DNA from: Terriglobia bacterium
GTDB lineage: Bacteria; Acidobacteriota; Terriglobia; Acidiferrales; UBA7541
Assembly: GCA_020073485.1 (NCBI GenBank)
Contig: JAIQFB010000011.1
Coordinates: forward strand, 114,046 to 148,515
Direction: 5' to 3'
Length of the DNA: 34,470 nucleotides
The notes under the pieces: generated by a model
The model's database searches: none
Told to the model about the DNA's origin: nothing
What the model saw: only the letters and a program-made list of their open reading frames with translations
Shown: one piece after another, positions 25,296-32,949 of the stretch
Position numbering within the stretch: the stretch's first letter is position 1
Layout: every line of letters starts with the position of its first letter
Program-made: the position numbers and the translations under genes

Positions 25296-26921
25296 CTAGG
25301 GCTTGGCGTCGGGCTTATTTTCGCGCGACGGAGTCTGATATCCAGCCTGGACGCCTCGCTCCGCCGCCGCACGGGCCGACTCGGGAGCGCCCGCGACGGC
25401 CAATGCCGCGCGATATTCAGCGACCGCGAGATCCCGCTGGCCTTCTACATCGTACATTCTTCCGAGATAAATATGCGACCAAGAGAGATTGGACGGGTCC
25501 GGTTGTGTACTGGTTTCCGAAGGCGTAGCGGGGGCCGCAGCGATTACTTTGGCGAATAGTTCCCTGGCGCGATCCGGATTGCCCATCAGGGCGGAGGCCA
25601 CCGCGAGTCCATACGTGGCGCGCAGGTCGTCGGGATGGGACGCCAGAACATGCTCGAAAGACGCCGCAGCCGCAGGGCCATTGCGCGCGGAGATCTGGCG
25701 CTGCCCTTCGGCAAGATCTTCCTGCGCGGGATCGAAAGCGGCCGGCGGGCGGGAGGCGGCCGGCGAAGAGTTTTCGGCAACGGCAACCGCGGAGGGCGCG
25801 GAGTCGGCGAATTTCACGCCGCGCAGACGCCGTTGCTCGGCGGGCACGTCAATTCCTTTGACCAAATCCGGCAAATAATATCCCATCGCGGGTTCGGACT
25901 TTTCAAAACCGGTCAGGCCCGCATAAATAGGCCGGACCAGTACGTAGCCGCTGCTCTCCGCCTGATCGATGGCCGAAGACAAATCCCCCGGGGAGAGGCG
26001 GCGCAGGCGGAGTTCCACGGCCCGCACCAGGCACTCGTCAAAAAATGCGGCGTAGTCGTCATGCATATCCGCCGGAAGCATCGGGGCATGAGCCGCGATT
26101 TCCAGAAGCGGCGACAGCCGGGAGGCTTCCACGCGGTAGCGGATGGCGATTGGATCCAGCAGGAAATGCAGGAAAGCGTGGCGAATATCGTCCATCGGCA
26201 GGTCAGGACTTGGATTGACGACCATTTCGTAGTGATCGCCGTAATTGCGGAAATTCGTCTTGCGGCCGGCGAGGAGCTCCATGTACACGGAAAAATACCG
26301 CGGGCTGCTGGGCCGCAGAATTTCGCGAAGATAGTTCATCACGGTGAAAACCAGGTCCGAGACCGAGGCGCGATAGATCTCGATGCTCCGATCGTAATCG
26401 GGCTGGTAGTGCTGCCAAAGCTCGCCTATGTGTTCTTCGCGGTAAAAATCGGCCAGGACCTTGTTGAATCCTTCCAGGGCCAGGGCGTCCGGCGGCAATT
26501 CATCGCGGCGCAACTCGAATTCAAAATTTGGAGCTGGGCCGGCCGCCAGAGCGAACGACATGAAGCGGGAAAAAGTGGCTCCGGTGTCAGCCAGGGCATG
26601 CTCGTTATAAAACTTGCGCAGAGCCTCGACAGCCGGGCCGTGAAGCCCGAGCATCGCGCGGCGCAACTGGATTCGCCCGGGAGATTCGTTCGTAGTGTCC
26701 ATGCCGGAGTCAAACCCGGCGGCGTCCAGCGCACATAGCACGGCGAAGAGCTGCGGGCGCGTCTCGATGGCGACCGCCTGGCGGGATTCCGGTTGGACGG
26801 ACGGGGCGGCAGGCCTAGATTGGGGTTGCGCAGCGCTCACGCCGGCGAGCGCAACGAGCAGGGCGCAGGCACCTTTGCGGGCGAACCGAAGCAGCGGATT
26901 CTTGTCTGCAAATAGGCGCAA
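25296..26921 (-). CDS. Exported protein with degenerate zincin-like domain and C-terminal TPRs
   Basis: 541 residues. Signal peptide near residues 14-31 (ARKGACALLVALAGVSAAQP), a large helical domain (about 55-370), a Pro/Ala/Ser linker (about 375-395) and TPRs at the end (GQRQISARNGPAAAASFEHV, LASHPDDLRATYGLAVASAL, SHIYLGRMYDVEGQRDLAVA). In the helical domain at about 247-256, HAFLHFLLDP aligns in pattern with the HExxH zinc sites of DUF4932-like peptidases (HEFxHxFxNP), but the catalytic Glu is Ala; this is my inference. The start is a TTG at 26921 with no clear ribosome site. A likely role is a scaffold or pseudo-peptidase outside the inner membrane. The gap of 123 bases to the other TPR gene downstream leaves room for a separate promoter. 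Confidence 0.82.
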   Translation of the reverse strand: MRLFADKNPLLRFARKGACALLVALAGVSAAQPQSRPAAPSVQPESRQAVAIETRPQLFAVLCALDAAGFDSGMDTTNESPGRIQLRRAMLGLHGPAVEALRKFYNEHALADTGATFSRFMSFALAAGPAPNFEFELRRDELPPDALALEGFNKVLADFYREEHIGELWQHYQPDYDRSIEIYRASVSDLVFTVMNYLREILRPSSPRYFSVYMELLAGRKTNFRNYGDHYEMVVNPSPDLPMDDIRHAFLHFLLDPIAIRYRVEASRLSPLLEIAAHAPMLPADMHDDYAAFFDECLVRAVELRLRRLSPGDLSSAIDQAESSGYVLVRPIYAGLTGFEKSEPAMGYYLPDLVKGIDVPAEQRRLRGVKFADSAPSAVAVAENSSPAASRPPAAFDPAQEDLAEGQRQISARNGPAAAASFEHVLASHPDDLRATYGLAVASALMGNPDRARELFAKVIAAAPATPSETSTQPDPSNLSWSHIYLGRMYDVEGQRDLAVAEYRAALAVAGAPESARAAAERGVQAGYQTPSRENKPDAKP

Positions 26922-26950
26922 AGAATGGTCCAGTCTTTATCTTAATAGAT

Positions 26951-27059
26951 TGCGGGCTGCCTGTCCTCTGTCAGGGCAAGCATGTAAAACCCGCACCCGT
27001 CTTCCACGGGCCGGCTCCACGCATCACTTCCCGCTTATCGCGTAAAGGCAAAGCCCGCA
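26951..27059. repeat. Long inverted repeat between minus-strand genes
   Basis: TGCGGGCTGCCT at 26951-26962 mirrors AGGCAAAGCCCGCA at 27046-27059 with a two-base bulge, across about 83 bases. CCCGCACCC also appears twice in the same orientation (26990 and 27054). It occupies the middle of the 277-base gap between the TonB-type gene and the TPR gene. Whether it belongs to families A-D is unclear. Confidence 0.45.
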
Positions 27060-27198
27060 CCCATTTCCGAATCTACAAGGCTCACTGAGCCTCGTCAAGA
27101 ATCCCTTCTCTGTATATTGGAAGGCCGATTGGGTAGCCAGGTTGTCCGAGGAGTATTGTAATGGGGAACCGCGAATAGAAAAGAGAAAACTCGACCGG

Positions 27199-28908
27199 CT
27201 AGTTCAGACGGAAATCGACTCCGATGGAGATCTCGGACGGGGAGGGTTTTCCGTCGATCTGCGCGGGAGAATATTTCCAACGCTTTACGGCATCAACCGC
27301 CGCCTGGCGCAGGGGGATAGGCCCGCTTACCGCCTTCGCCGCGACGACATTTCCCTTCTCATCAATACTGACGTCGATGGTGACGCGGCCTTGCGTATTC
27401 GATTCCTTGGCCAGTGTGGGATACACCGGACGCGTGGAGGAAATCAGCTTGGCCTCCTGAACGACTTTGGCCGCATGAGGCGTGGAGATCTCCGCGGGCG
27501 GCCCCGGCGGTGGCGCGGGTTGGCGATCCGTGCGCGCTCCGAACGTTGCCGGCGAAGCAACGGCTGGCGCCGCCGTCATTGCCATATCCACCGAGGCCGC
27601 GGAAGATCCGTCGGGAACGCTGGCAAGATGCTTGCCCGGGTTGGTCGGAGAACTCATCTTAAGATTGGGAACCTGCGGGCGCCGCGGGGCGGCGCGATCA
27701 GGCTGCGTCTTGGAATCGGCAGGGTTCACGCGCAGGCGCACGTTTTGTGAGCCGGAAGGCGCGGGCGCGGCGGCTTCGGCGGGAACGGAAACGACAGCCG
27801 GGACAGGTTGTGTCGACTGCGACGGAACTTGCTCCAGCGCAGGTTCAGCAACAGGCGCACTCGCAGGCCCGCTGCTTGTATTGGTGGCTGGCGGCGCCGA
27901 AGTCTGGGTCACCGCGACCTCTGCCGGAGCTGCCGCGCTTGGCGACGCACCTCGATGCATGAAAAAGTATCCTCCGCCGAGTGCCGCAAGAACCAGCGCC
28001 GCCCCGCCCAATAACAAGGGCATGCGTCCGCGAGACTCATCTGGCGACGGCAAAGAACTCATCCCCGAAAATGTCATGCCTTTCCCGGTGGATTCATTCG
28101 AGAAGGGCTGTTTTCGCCCTGGAGCCGGAAACGCAGCCTGCGCCGTGGAATCGGCCAACTTTTCAACCGCCAATTCGGAAAACGGCACGGCCGGTTTATT
28201 CGTGGAAATTATTTTCGGCGATTCAACCGAGATCGGCGCCGATGCGTCCCTGGCTTGCGCATTGGCTGGCCGAAGAGCCGGCTCATTTTTCTTGCCGAGC
28301 GGTCCGCTCTCCGGCGACATCGACACGAGCCCGGCAACATCTTCAAAAGTAGGCGCGCCGCTGCCAGGGTCGTTTTGCTCCATCGGCATTACATTTGGGC
28401 GCGCGGGCGATGGCGGAGCGACGCGCTGCTCGATCGGTGAAGGAAGTATCGGAGCGGCGTCCGCAAGATCCAAAGGCGCTGCGGGAGGAATCCGGTTTGC
28501 TTCGGGAGTGTTGTGGATCTGCCAAAAATCGCTGACCGGTTCGATAAATTCAACTTCGATGTAGCCCTTGATGCTGGGAAGATTCCGCCCGCCCACCACG
28601 CGGCCGACTACATCCCGCCCTTGCTGATTCGTGAGAATGACCTTCTGCCCGACAGGCAAGGGGTTCGGGAGGCGAAGCACGCCTCCATTATCGAAAACGA
28701 TGACGGACCGGCCCTCTTGCCTGCTTGGGCCGGCATTCCCGGGGGCGCCGCCACTCTCACCGGGCAGGCTTCGAACAATAACGGGAACCTCAAGGCAGAC
28801 CGGGTTGGATCTGGTGGATTGCCCTTGCGGATTCGCCGAATTCTGGCCGGGCGAGCCCGACTTGGACGTTCCAGCCGCTTCGAGAGAGTCTTTGATCGTA
28901 AGCGTCAT
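27199..28908 (-). CDS. PilZ-like / transmembrane / TonB C-terminal fusion protein
   Basis: 569 residues. Residues about 35-130 are a PilZ-like domain of the kind that ends in Phe-Trp (FDNGGVLRLPNPLPVGQKVI, then GYIEVEFIEPVSDFW); the c-di-GMP motifs RxxxR and D/NxSxxG are not evident. A Pro/Ser/Ala-rich linker leads to one membrane helix (about 296-316, MPLLLGGAALVLAALGGGYF), then a second Pro-rich periplasmic spacer and a TonB C-terminal domain at about 485-569 (RPVYPTLAKES, GRVTIDVSIDEKGNVVAAK, AVDAVKRWKYSPA). The order cytoplasmic sensor, helix, TonB domain suggests energy transduction or signalling to an outer-membrane receptor. ExbB/ExbD are not in the window. The start is the ATG at 28908; a GTG at 28932 is possible. 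It lies downstream of the sigma/anti-sigma pair on the same strand. Confidence 0.88.
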   Translation of the reverse strand: MTLTIKDSLEAAGTSKSGSPGQNSANPQGQSTRSNPVCLEVPVIVRSLPGESGGAPGNAGPSRQEGRSVIVFDNGGVLRLPNPLPVGQKVILTNQQGRDVVGRVVGGRNLPSIKGYIEVEFIEPVSDFWQIHNTPEANRIPPAAPLDLADAAPILPSPIEQRVAPPSPARPNVMPMEQNDPGSGAPTFEDVAGLVSMSPESGPLGKKNEPALRPANAQARDASAPISVESPKIISTNKPAVPFSELAVEKLADSTAQAAFPAPGRKQPFSNESTGKGMTFSGMSSLPSPDESRGRMPLLLGGAALVLAALGGGYFFMHRGASPSAAAPAEVAVTQTSAPPATNTSSGPASAPVAEPALEQVPSQSTQPVPAVVSVPAEAAAPAPSGSQNVRLRVNPADSKTQPDRAAPRRPQVPNLKMSSPTNPGKHLASVPDGSSAASVDMAMTAAPAVASPATFGARTDRQPAPPPGPPAEISTPHAAKVVQEAKLISSTRPVYPTLAKESNTQGRVTIDVSIDEKGNVVAAKAVSGPIPLRQAAVDAVKRWKYSPAQIDGKPSPSEISIGVDFRLN

Positions 28909-28940
28909 GGCAATCCGATCGTGGCCGGTCACAGGCCGAC

Positions 28941-29014
28941 CGGAATAGGTACATCTTCGGAATAGGGTGATTTTCGCCTGCGGACCGGGCTATGGCTATA
29001 GTACGGGGGTACTA
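28941..29014 (-). promoter_or_regulatory. Operator-like palindrome and direct repeats upstream of the PilZ-TonB gene
   Basis: TAGTAC-GGGG-GTACTA (28999-29014) is a perfect 6+6 palindrome with a four-base spacer. CGGAATAGG occurs twice, at 28941 and 28958, a 17-base period. Both sit within the 150-base gap between the anti-sigma stop and the PilZ-TonB start, so they may be binding sites controlling that gene. No convincing -35/-10 pair was identified. Confidence 0.35.
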
Positions 29015-29058
29015 CTTAGAAATGATGGGAACATAACCGGACTGGGGTCGGCCTGCGG

Positions 29059-29772
29059 CTATCCCCGGACCGAAATATCGCTGAAGCTTAGAACAACATG
29101 GCCGCCGGCGGTAAACCGCCCAAAGCTCATTTGCGGGCGGAAGCGGGAGAACAGCAGCACCAGATCGAGCTGCCTGCGGATCGTCTCGTTATCCGGACCG
29201 GCGAGAATCCTGTAATAGACGGCCTCGCCCTGGGCGTTGACCGTGGTCTCAACCAGAAGCCCGTGGGGACCGGAGTTGCCGGATTCCTCCATGCCCGTGA
29301 CCGGGAATGGGGCCAGCGCCTCCAGGCGCGCCGGCTGCAAAAGATTGGTCGGCGAATCATTCGATACGGCTCTGAGCGGCATGCCCAGGCCAAGCAGCTG
29401 GCAAACCAGGACAAAAACGATGAAGGCCACGGTGAAGCCGCCGGTCGCGGGAATAGCCAGGGGCTCCAGAATATTTTTCAGGACCAGTTCGGCGCGCGTG
29501 CGGAAGCGGCGCGCATAGTGGAGCCACGGCTGTTCGGAAAGGCGCTGCGCGGCCGCCACGCGAATGCGCAAGGATAAATCGGCGGGAGGATCGGGGCGCT
29601 GCACCTGCGACATCAAGGAGGACAACGTCTGATAACTCTGCAACTCCTCGCGGCAAACTCCGCACTGCTCCAGATGTTGCCCAATCATGACGTGCGTTTC
29701 CGAGCGGGCCCCGGCGGGTAGCGCGCCATCCAGATAACCGGGCAACCATCGTTGTACCTGCTGGCAATTCAT
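29059..29772 (-). CDS. Anti-sigma factor with zinc-finger (zf-HC2/ZAS) domain
   Basis: 237 residues. The N-terminal anti-sigma zinc motif is complete: C3, then H33-x3-C37-x2-C40 (HLEQCGVC). A cytoplasmic helical stretch leads to one membrane segment (about 112-130, GFTVAFIVFVLVCQLLGLG) and a 100-residue periplasmic part. That part, with VETTVNAQGEAVYYRILAG and GGHVVLSFSDISVRG, shows strand spacing reminiscent of TonB C-terminal domains; this is tentative. It should hold the upstream sigma factor inactive until a signal from outside releases it. GGAGG lies six bases before the ATG, and the start overlaps the sigma stop codon (ATGA), the usual coupling of such pairs. Confidence 0.92.
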   Translation of the reverse strand: MNCQQVQRWLPGYLDGALPAGARSETHVMIGQHLEQCGVCREELQSYQTLSSLMSQVQRPDPPADLSLRIRVAAAQRLSEQPWLHYARRFRTRAELVLKNILEPLAIPATGGFTVAFIVFVLVCQLLGLGMPLRAVSNDSPTNLLQPARLEALAPFPVTGMEESGNSGPHGLLVETTVNAQGEAVYYRILAGPDNETIRRQLDLVLLFSRFRPQMSFGRFTAGGHVVLSFSDISVRG

Positions 29773-30545
29773 CGGACACCTCCTTCAGCGTCTCCCGCAA
29801 TATCGGGATGCGCCCAGCTGGTTGTGTCGGGCCGGCTGGAACTCTTTTCGCTTGCGCCGGAAAACAAGGGCGAATGCGAAACCGATCCTTCATACGTCAA
29901 AGGGGAAGGGCTTAAGGATGATGCCGGAGTATTCGCGCAATGCGGGCTGCGAAGCACGGGCTCGAGAATATCGCGCAGCAATCGCCGCCCGCGCAGAATC
30001 CGCGATTTCACCGTGCCCACCGAGACGTTGAGAACTTCGGCCACTTCGTCGTAAGACATCCCTTCCAGGTCTCTCAAAATGACCGCGCTGCGAAATACTT
30101 CCGGCACGCTGCGCAACGCCTTTTGCACTGCCTGCTGGACTTCGTGAGAAGCGGCCTGATCGAAAGGCGTGCTGCCCGCGTCCTCGATTTCGATTGACGC
30201 GTGGCCGTTCTCGGGCTCCAAATCGATCGAGTCCTGCTCGCGATGATGCCGCCACAGCCAGCGCCGGTGATTCAGAGCTTCGCGGATGGCGATGCGGTAC
30301 AGCCACGTCTTCAGCGAACTTCCCCGCCGGAAACCGCGAATCCCGCGAAACGCCTTCAGGAACACATCCTGCGTAATATCGGCGGCGTCGCACGACTCGG
30401 AAATCATTCCCACTACCAGGCTATACACCGGCCCCGAGTAGTGTGTGACCAGCCAGTCGAAGGCTGCGCCGGAGCCGCCTTGCAGCTCCGTCACCAGCTC
30501 GGCTTCGTCCTGCGACCAGGGAAGGACGTGGGCCAAGTCAGACAC
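29769..30545 (-). CDS. RNA polymerase ECF sigma factor (RpoE-like)
   Basis: 258 residues. Region 2 (about 28-95) shows FDWLVTHYSGPVYSLVVGMI, ADITQDVFLKAFRGIRGF and LKTWLYRIAIREALNHRR; region 4 (about 140-195) shows VPEVFRSAVILRDLEGMSYD and VAEVLNVSVGTVKSRILRGR. It lacks region 3, as ECF factors do, and carries an unusual Ser/Pro-rich C-terminal tail of about 60 residues after region 4. The GTG at 30545 has a purine-rich site (GAGAGGCGG) upstream. It overlaps the anti-sigma gene by four bases. The promoter at 30705-30732 matches the sigmaE consensus, so the gene probably drives its own transcription. Confidence 0.95.
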   Translation of the reverse strand: MSDLAHVLPWSQDEAELVTELQGGSGAAFDWLVTHYSGPVYSLVVGMISESCDAADITQDVFLKAFRGIRGFRRGSSLKTWLYRIAIREALNHRRWLWRHHREQDSIDLEPENGHASIEIEDAGSTPFDQAASHEVQQAVQKALRSVPEVFRSAVILRDLEGMSYDEVAEVLNVSVGTVKSRILRGRRLLRDILEPVLRSPHCANTPASSLSPSPLTYEGSVSHSPLFSGASEKSSSRPDTTSWAHPDIAGDAEGGVR

Positions 30546-30993
30546 GCTTACCGCCTCTCTCCCAGCGTGCGCCAGGCGTTTTCGCGGACGCTCCGCGGCA
30601 AACGCTTTGTGCCGTGCGCAACTGGTTTTGAAGCCGCCTACCAGGTTTCCCGACCAGGGACCTGTTCAACCGAAGACGCCGGCTGGTAAGCGCTCCAATT
30701 TAGATTAGACACCAAAGAAGGGGAATAGTTCCCCTACCTCCATTATTGTCTACCCGGAGGGGGCCAGTTTGCAATGGTACCGGGGTGGTGGAACCGCCTT
30801 GCAGGGAAAGGGGTTAGTGACCAATTCCAGGAATTTGCAGCGGAGCTGTGCCCCCATACTCGAGTAACCAGGTTGAACATTTATTAAACAGGACTCATGG
30901 GAGACTGCAACAATCCTGTTCACAGGCTTCGCGATCGGAGATACCATGGCGGGCATTGCATCCCCCGGACGCACGAAAAGAGGCGGAGTCATC
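30546..30993. other. Divergent intergenic region between sigma factor and dehydrogenase genes
   Basis: 448 bases without a supported gene. Holds the sigmaE-type promoter (30705-30732) and a GGGGAA-TAG-TTCCCC palindrome (30720-30734) that overlaps its -35 box. An ATG at 30946 with GGAG upstream could start the dehydrogenase 16 codons earlier. The remainder (30760-30940) shows no other feature I can support. Confidence 0.5.
30705..30732 (-). promoter_or_regulatory. SigmaE-type promoter for the ECF sigma operon
   Basis: On the minus strand GGAACTA (30732-30726) is followed by exactly 15 bases and then GTCTAA (30710-30705). The well-known E. coli RpoE consensus is GGAACTT, 15-16 bases, GTCTAA, so this differs by one base. 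It lies 160 bases upstream of the sigma factor GTG and points toward it. The -35 box is inside a GGGGAATAGTTCCCC palindrome that could add a repressor site. Confidence 0.7.
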
Positions 30994-31938
30994 ATGGTCG
31001 AAAATCCGATTCGGAATATTGCGCTAATAGGATTTGGAGAAGTGGGCGGCATTTTCGGCCGTGACTTTGCGGCGGGGGGCATCGAGGTGTCGATTTTCGA
31101 CATGTTGCTGGGCGCGGAGCCATCGCGGACGGCGATGCTGGCAAAAGCGAGAGTTGCCGGTGTCCGGGCGTGCGACACTTTGGAGGATGCCATCGGCGCG
31201 GCAGACCTGGTCATTTCGGCGGTGACGGCTCCGGCCGCAGCCGAGGTGGCGAGAAATGCCGCTGGATATCTTCGCGGCGGGCAGATGTATTTGGACATCA
31301 ATTCCGTCTCGCCGGAAACGAAACGCGAAATTGAGGCGGCGCTCGGATTTTCGGCGGCGATCTTTGTGGAGGCGGCAGTCATGGCGCCGGTTGCGCCGCA
31401 GCGCCTGAATGTTCCCATGCTGCTAGGCGGCGCGGGAGCGGAGGCGGCCGCCGGGCGGCTGCAAGCGATCGGCATGAATGTGACGCCCGTCAGTGATCGC
31501 GTCGGCGTGGCGTCCGCAATTAAAATGTGCCGCAGCATTTTCATCAAGGGATTGGAAGCGATTACCGTCGAGTCCCTGTTCACGGCGCGCCGGTACGGCG
31601 CCGAACAGCAGGTGCTCGCATCGCTGGCCGCAACCTATCCGGAGATGGGATGGGATTCGGCGCTTCCGGATTATTTGATCGGCCGCGTCGCGGAACACGG
31701 CAGGCGGCGCGCCGCGGAAATGCGCGAAGCGGCGCACGCTATTGCCGACGTGCACCTGGAGCCATTGACGGCGCTGGCTACCGCCCAGCGGCAGGATTGG
31801 CTGGCGCAGGAAATCGCAAGGCTCGGATTAAGCGTGCGGCGCGGCGACGCGTTTTCGTGGCAGGAGCTCGCCGATGCGATTGCGGGGGAACGGCAAACGG
31901 AAGAGAATTCCGCCGAGCAGTTGCATGGCGCAAAATAG
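30994..31938 (+). CDS. NAD(P)-dependent oxidoreductase, 6PGDH/DUF1932 type
   Basis: 314 residues. GFGEVG at 13-18 is the Rossmann glycine motif (IALIGFGEVGGIFGRDF). The next part resembles 3-hydroxyisobutyrate and 6-phosphogluconate dehydrogenases (ADLVISAVTAPAAAEVARNA, YLDINSVSPETKREIE), with GxxG at FVEAAVMAPVAPQRLN, and the C-terminal helical part (VASAIKMCRSIFIKGLEAIT) is of the DUF1932 kind. K in AIKMCRSIFIKG is the likely catalytic Lys region. The substrate is unknown. The ATG at 30994 follows GGCGGAG by a few bases; the ATG at 30946, also with GGAG, would add 16 residues. Only 45 bases separate it from the extradiol dioxygenase, so the pair is probably a catabolic operon. Confidence 0.88.
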   Translation: MVENPIRNIALIGFGEVGGIFGRDFAAGGIEVSIFDMLLGAEPSRTAMLAKARVAGVRACDTLEDAIGAADLVISAVTAPAAAEVARNAAGYLRGGQMYLDINSVSPETKREIEAALGFSAAIFVEAAVMAPVAPQRLNVPMLLGGAGAEAAAGRLQAIGMNVTPVSDRVGVASAIKMCRSIFIKGLEAITVESLFTARRYGAEQQVLASLAATYPEMGWDSALPDYLIGRVAEHGRRRAAEMREAAHAIADVHLEPLTALATAQRQDWLAQEIARLGLSVRRGDAFSWQELADAIAGERQTEENSAEQLHGAK

Positions 31939-31983
31939 GCGCCGCGAGTATTCACAAAAAATCCCTCCAAAGGAAAACGCCTC

Positions 31984-32949
31984 ATGCTGCCTGAACCGAT
32001 TTTCGATCTCGCGCATCTCGGCCACATGGAACTGTTTACACCGAAGCCAGAAGAGAGCCTGAGATTTTTCGTCAAGGTGATGGGCATGACCGCGACGGCG
32101 CGTGAGGGCGATTCGGTGTACCTGCGCGCGTACGACGATTACCAGCACCACACTCTGAAGCTGACAGCCTCCAAGACGAGCGGCATGGGGCACATGGCTT
32201 TTCGCGCGCGCAGTCCGCAGGCGCTCGAGCGCCGCGTCGCGGCGCTCAAAGGGTCTGGCTACGATATCGGCTGGACCGATGGCGACCTGGGGCACGGCCC
32301 GGCGTTTGTGTGCCAGGACCCGGACGGCCACAAGGTGGAGTTGTATTACGAAACCGAGTGGTACCAGGCGCCGCCCGAGCTTCGGCCCGCGCTAAAAAAT
32401 CAGTCGATGCGGTTCCCCGCCCGCGGCATCAATGTGCGGCGGCTCGATCACCTGAATTGCCTGGCCGTGGACATCAAGGCGAACCGCATTTTTTTCCAGG
32501 ACTACCTCGGCGCGCGCCTCACTGAACAAATCGTGATGAATGACGGCTCGGAAGCGGGGATGTGGCTCACGGTTAGCAACAAGAGTTACGATTTTGCCTA
32601 CACGCGCGACCATACCGGTACGCGGGGCCGCTTCCATCACGTCACCTACGCCGTCGACAGCCGCGAGGAAGTTCTTCGCGCCGCCGATATCTGCCTGGAA
32701 GAAGGCATCTTTATCGAAACCGGCCCGCACAAGCACGCCGTGCAGCAGACGTTTTTCCTGTACGTGTACGAACCCGGAGGCAACCGCGTGGAAGTGGACA
32801 GCGCCGGCGCGCGGTTGATTCTGGCCCCAGACTGGAAACCGATTGTGTGGACCGAAGCGGAGCGCGCGAAGGGGCAGGCCTGGGGACTCAAGACTGTCGA
32901 GTCGTTTCATACGTATGGGACGCCGCCGGTGAATGTGGAGCTCAGCTAG
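31984..32949 (+). CDS. Type I extradiol (catechol 2,3-dioxygenase-like) dioxygenase, VOC fold
   Basis: 321 residues with two VOC modules. The catalytic C-terminal module carries the 2-His-1-carboxylate iron site: H156 (LDHLNCLAVD), H219 (FHHVTYAVD) and E270 (GGNRVEVDS), spaced much like H153, H214 and E265 of XylE. The extradiol signature ends FFLYVYEPGGNRVE. The N-terminal module (HLGHMELFTPKPEESLRFFV) keeps the fold without the metal set. The reaction expected is ring cleavage of a catechol next to the hydroxyls in aromatic degradation; the exact substrate is unknown. The ATG at 31984 has AAAGGA upstream. It is cotranscribed with the DUF1932 dehydrogenase, as inferred from the 45-base gap. 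Confidence 0.9.
   Translation: MLPEPIFDLAHLGHMELFTPKPEESLRFFVKVMGMTATAREGDSVYLRAYDDYQHHTLKLTASKTSGMGHMAFRARSPQALERRVAALKGSGYDIGWTDGDLGHGPAFVCQDPDGHKVELYYETEWYQAPPELRPALKNQSMRFPARGINVRRLDHLNCLAVDIKANRIFFQDYLGARLTEQIVMNDGSEAGMWLTVSNKSYDFAYTRDHTGTRGRFHHVTYAVDSREEVLRAADICLEEGIFIETGPHKHAVQQTFFLYVYEPGGNRVEVDSAGARLILAPDWKPIVWTEAERAKGQAWGLKTVESFHTYGTPPVNVELS

Noticed and set aside
30750-31583. 277-codon minus-strand ORF
   Set aside because: Antisense to the DUF1932 dehydrogenase with its GFGEVG motif; Ser/Ala/Pro-rich translation has no domain.
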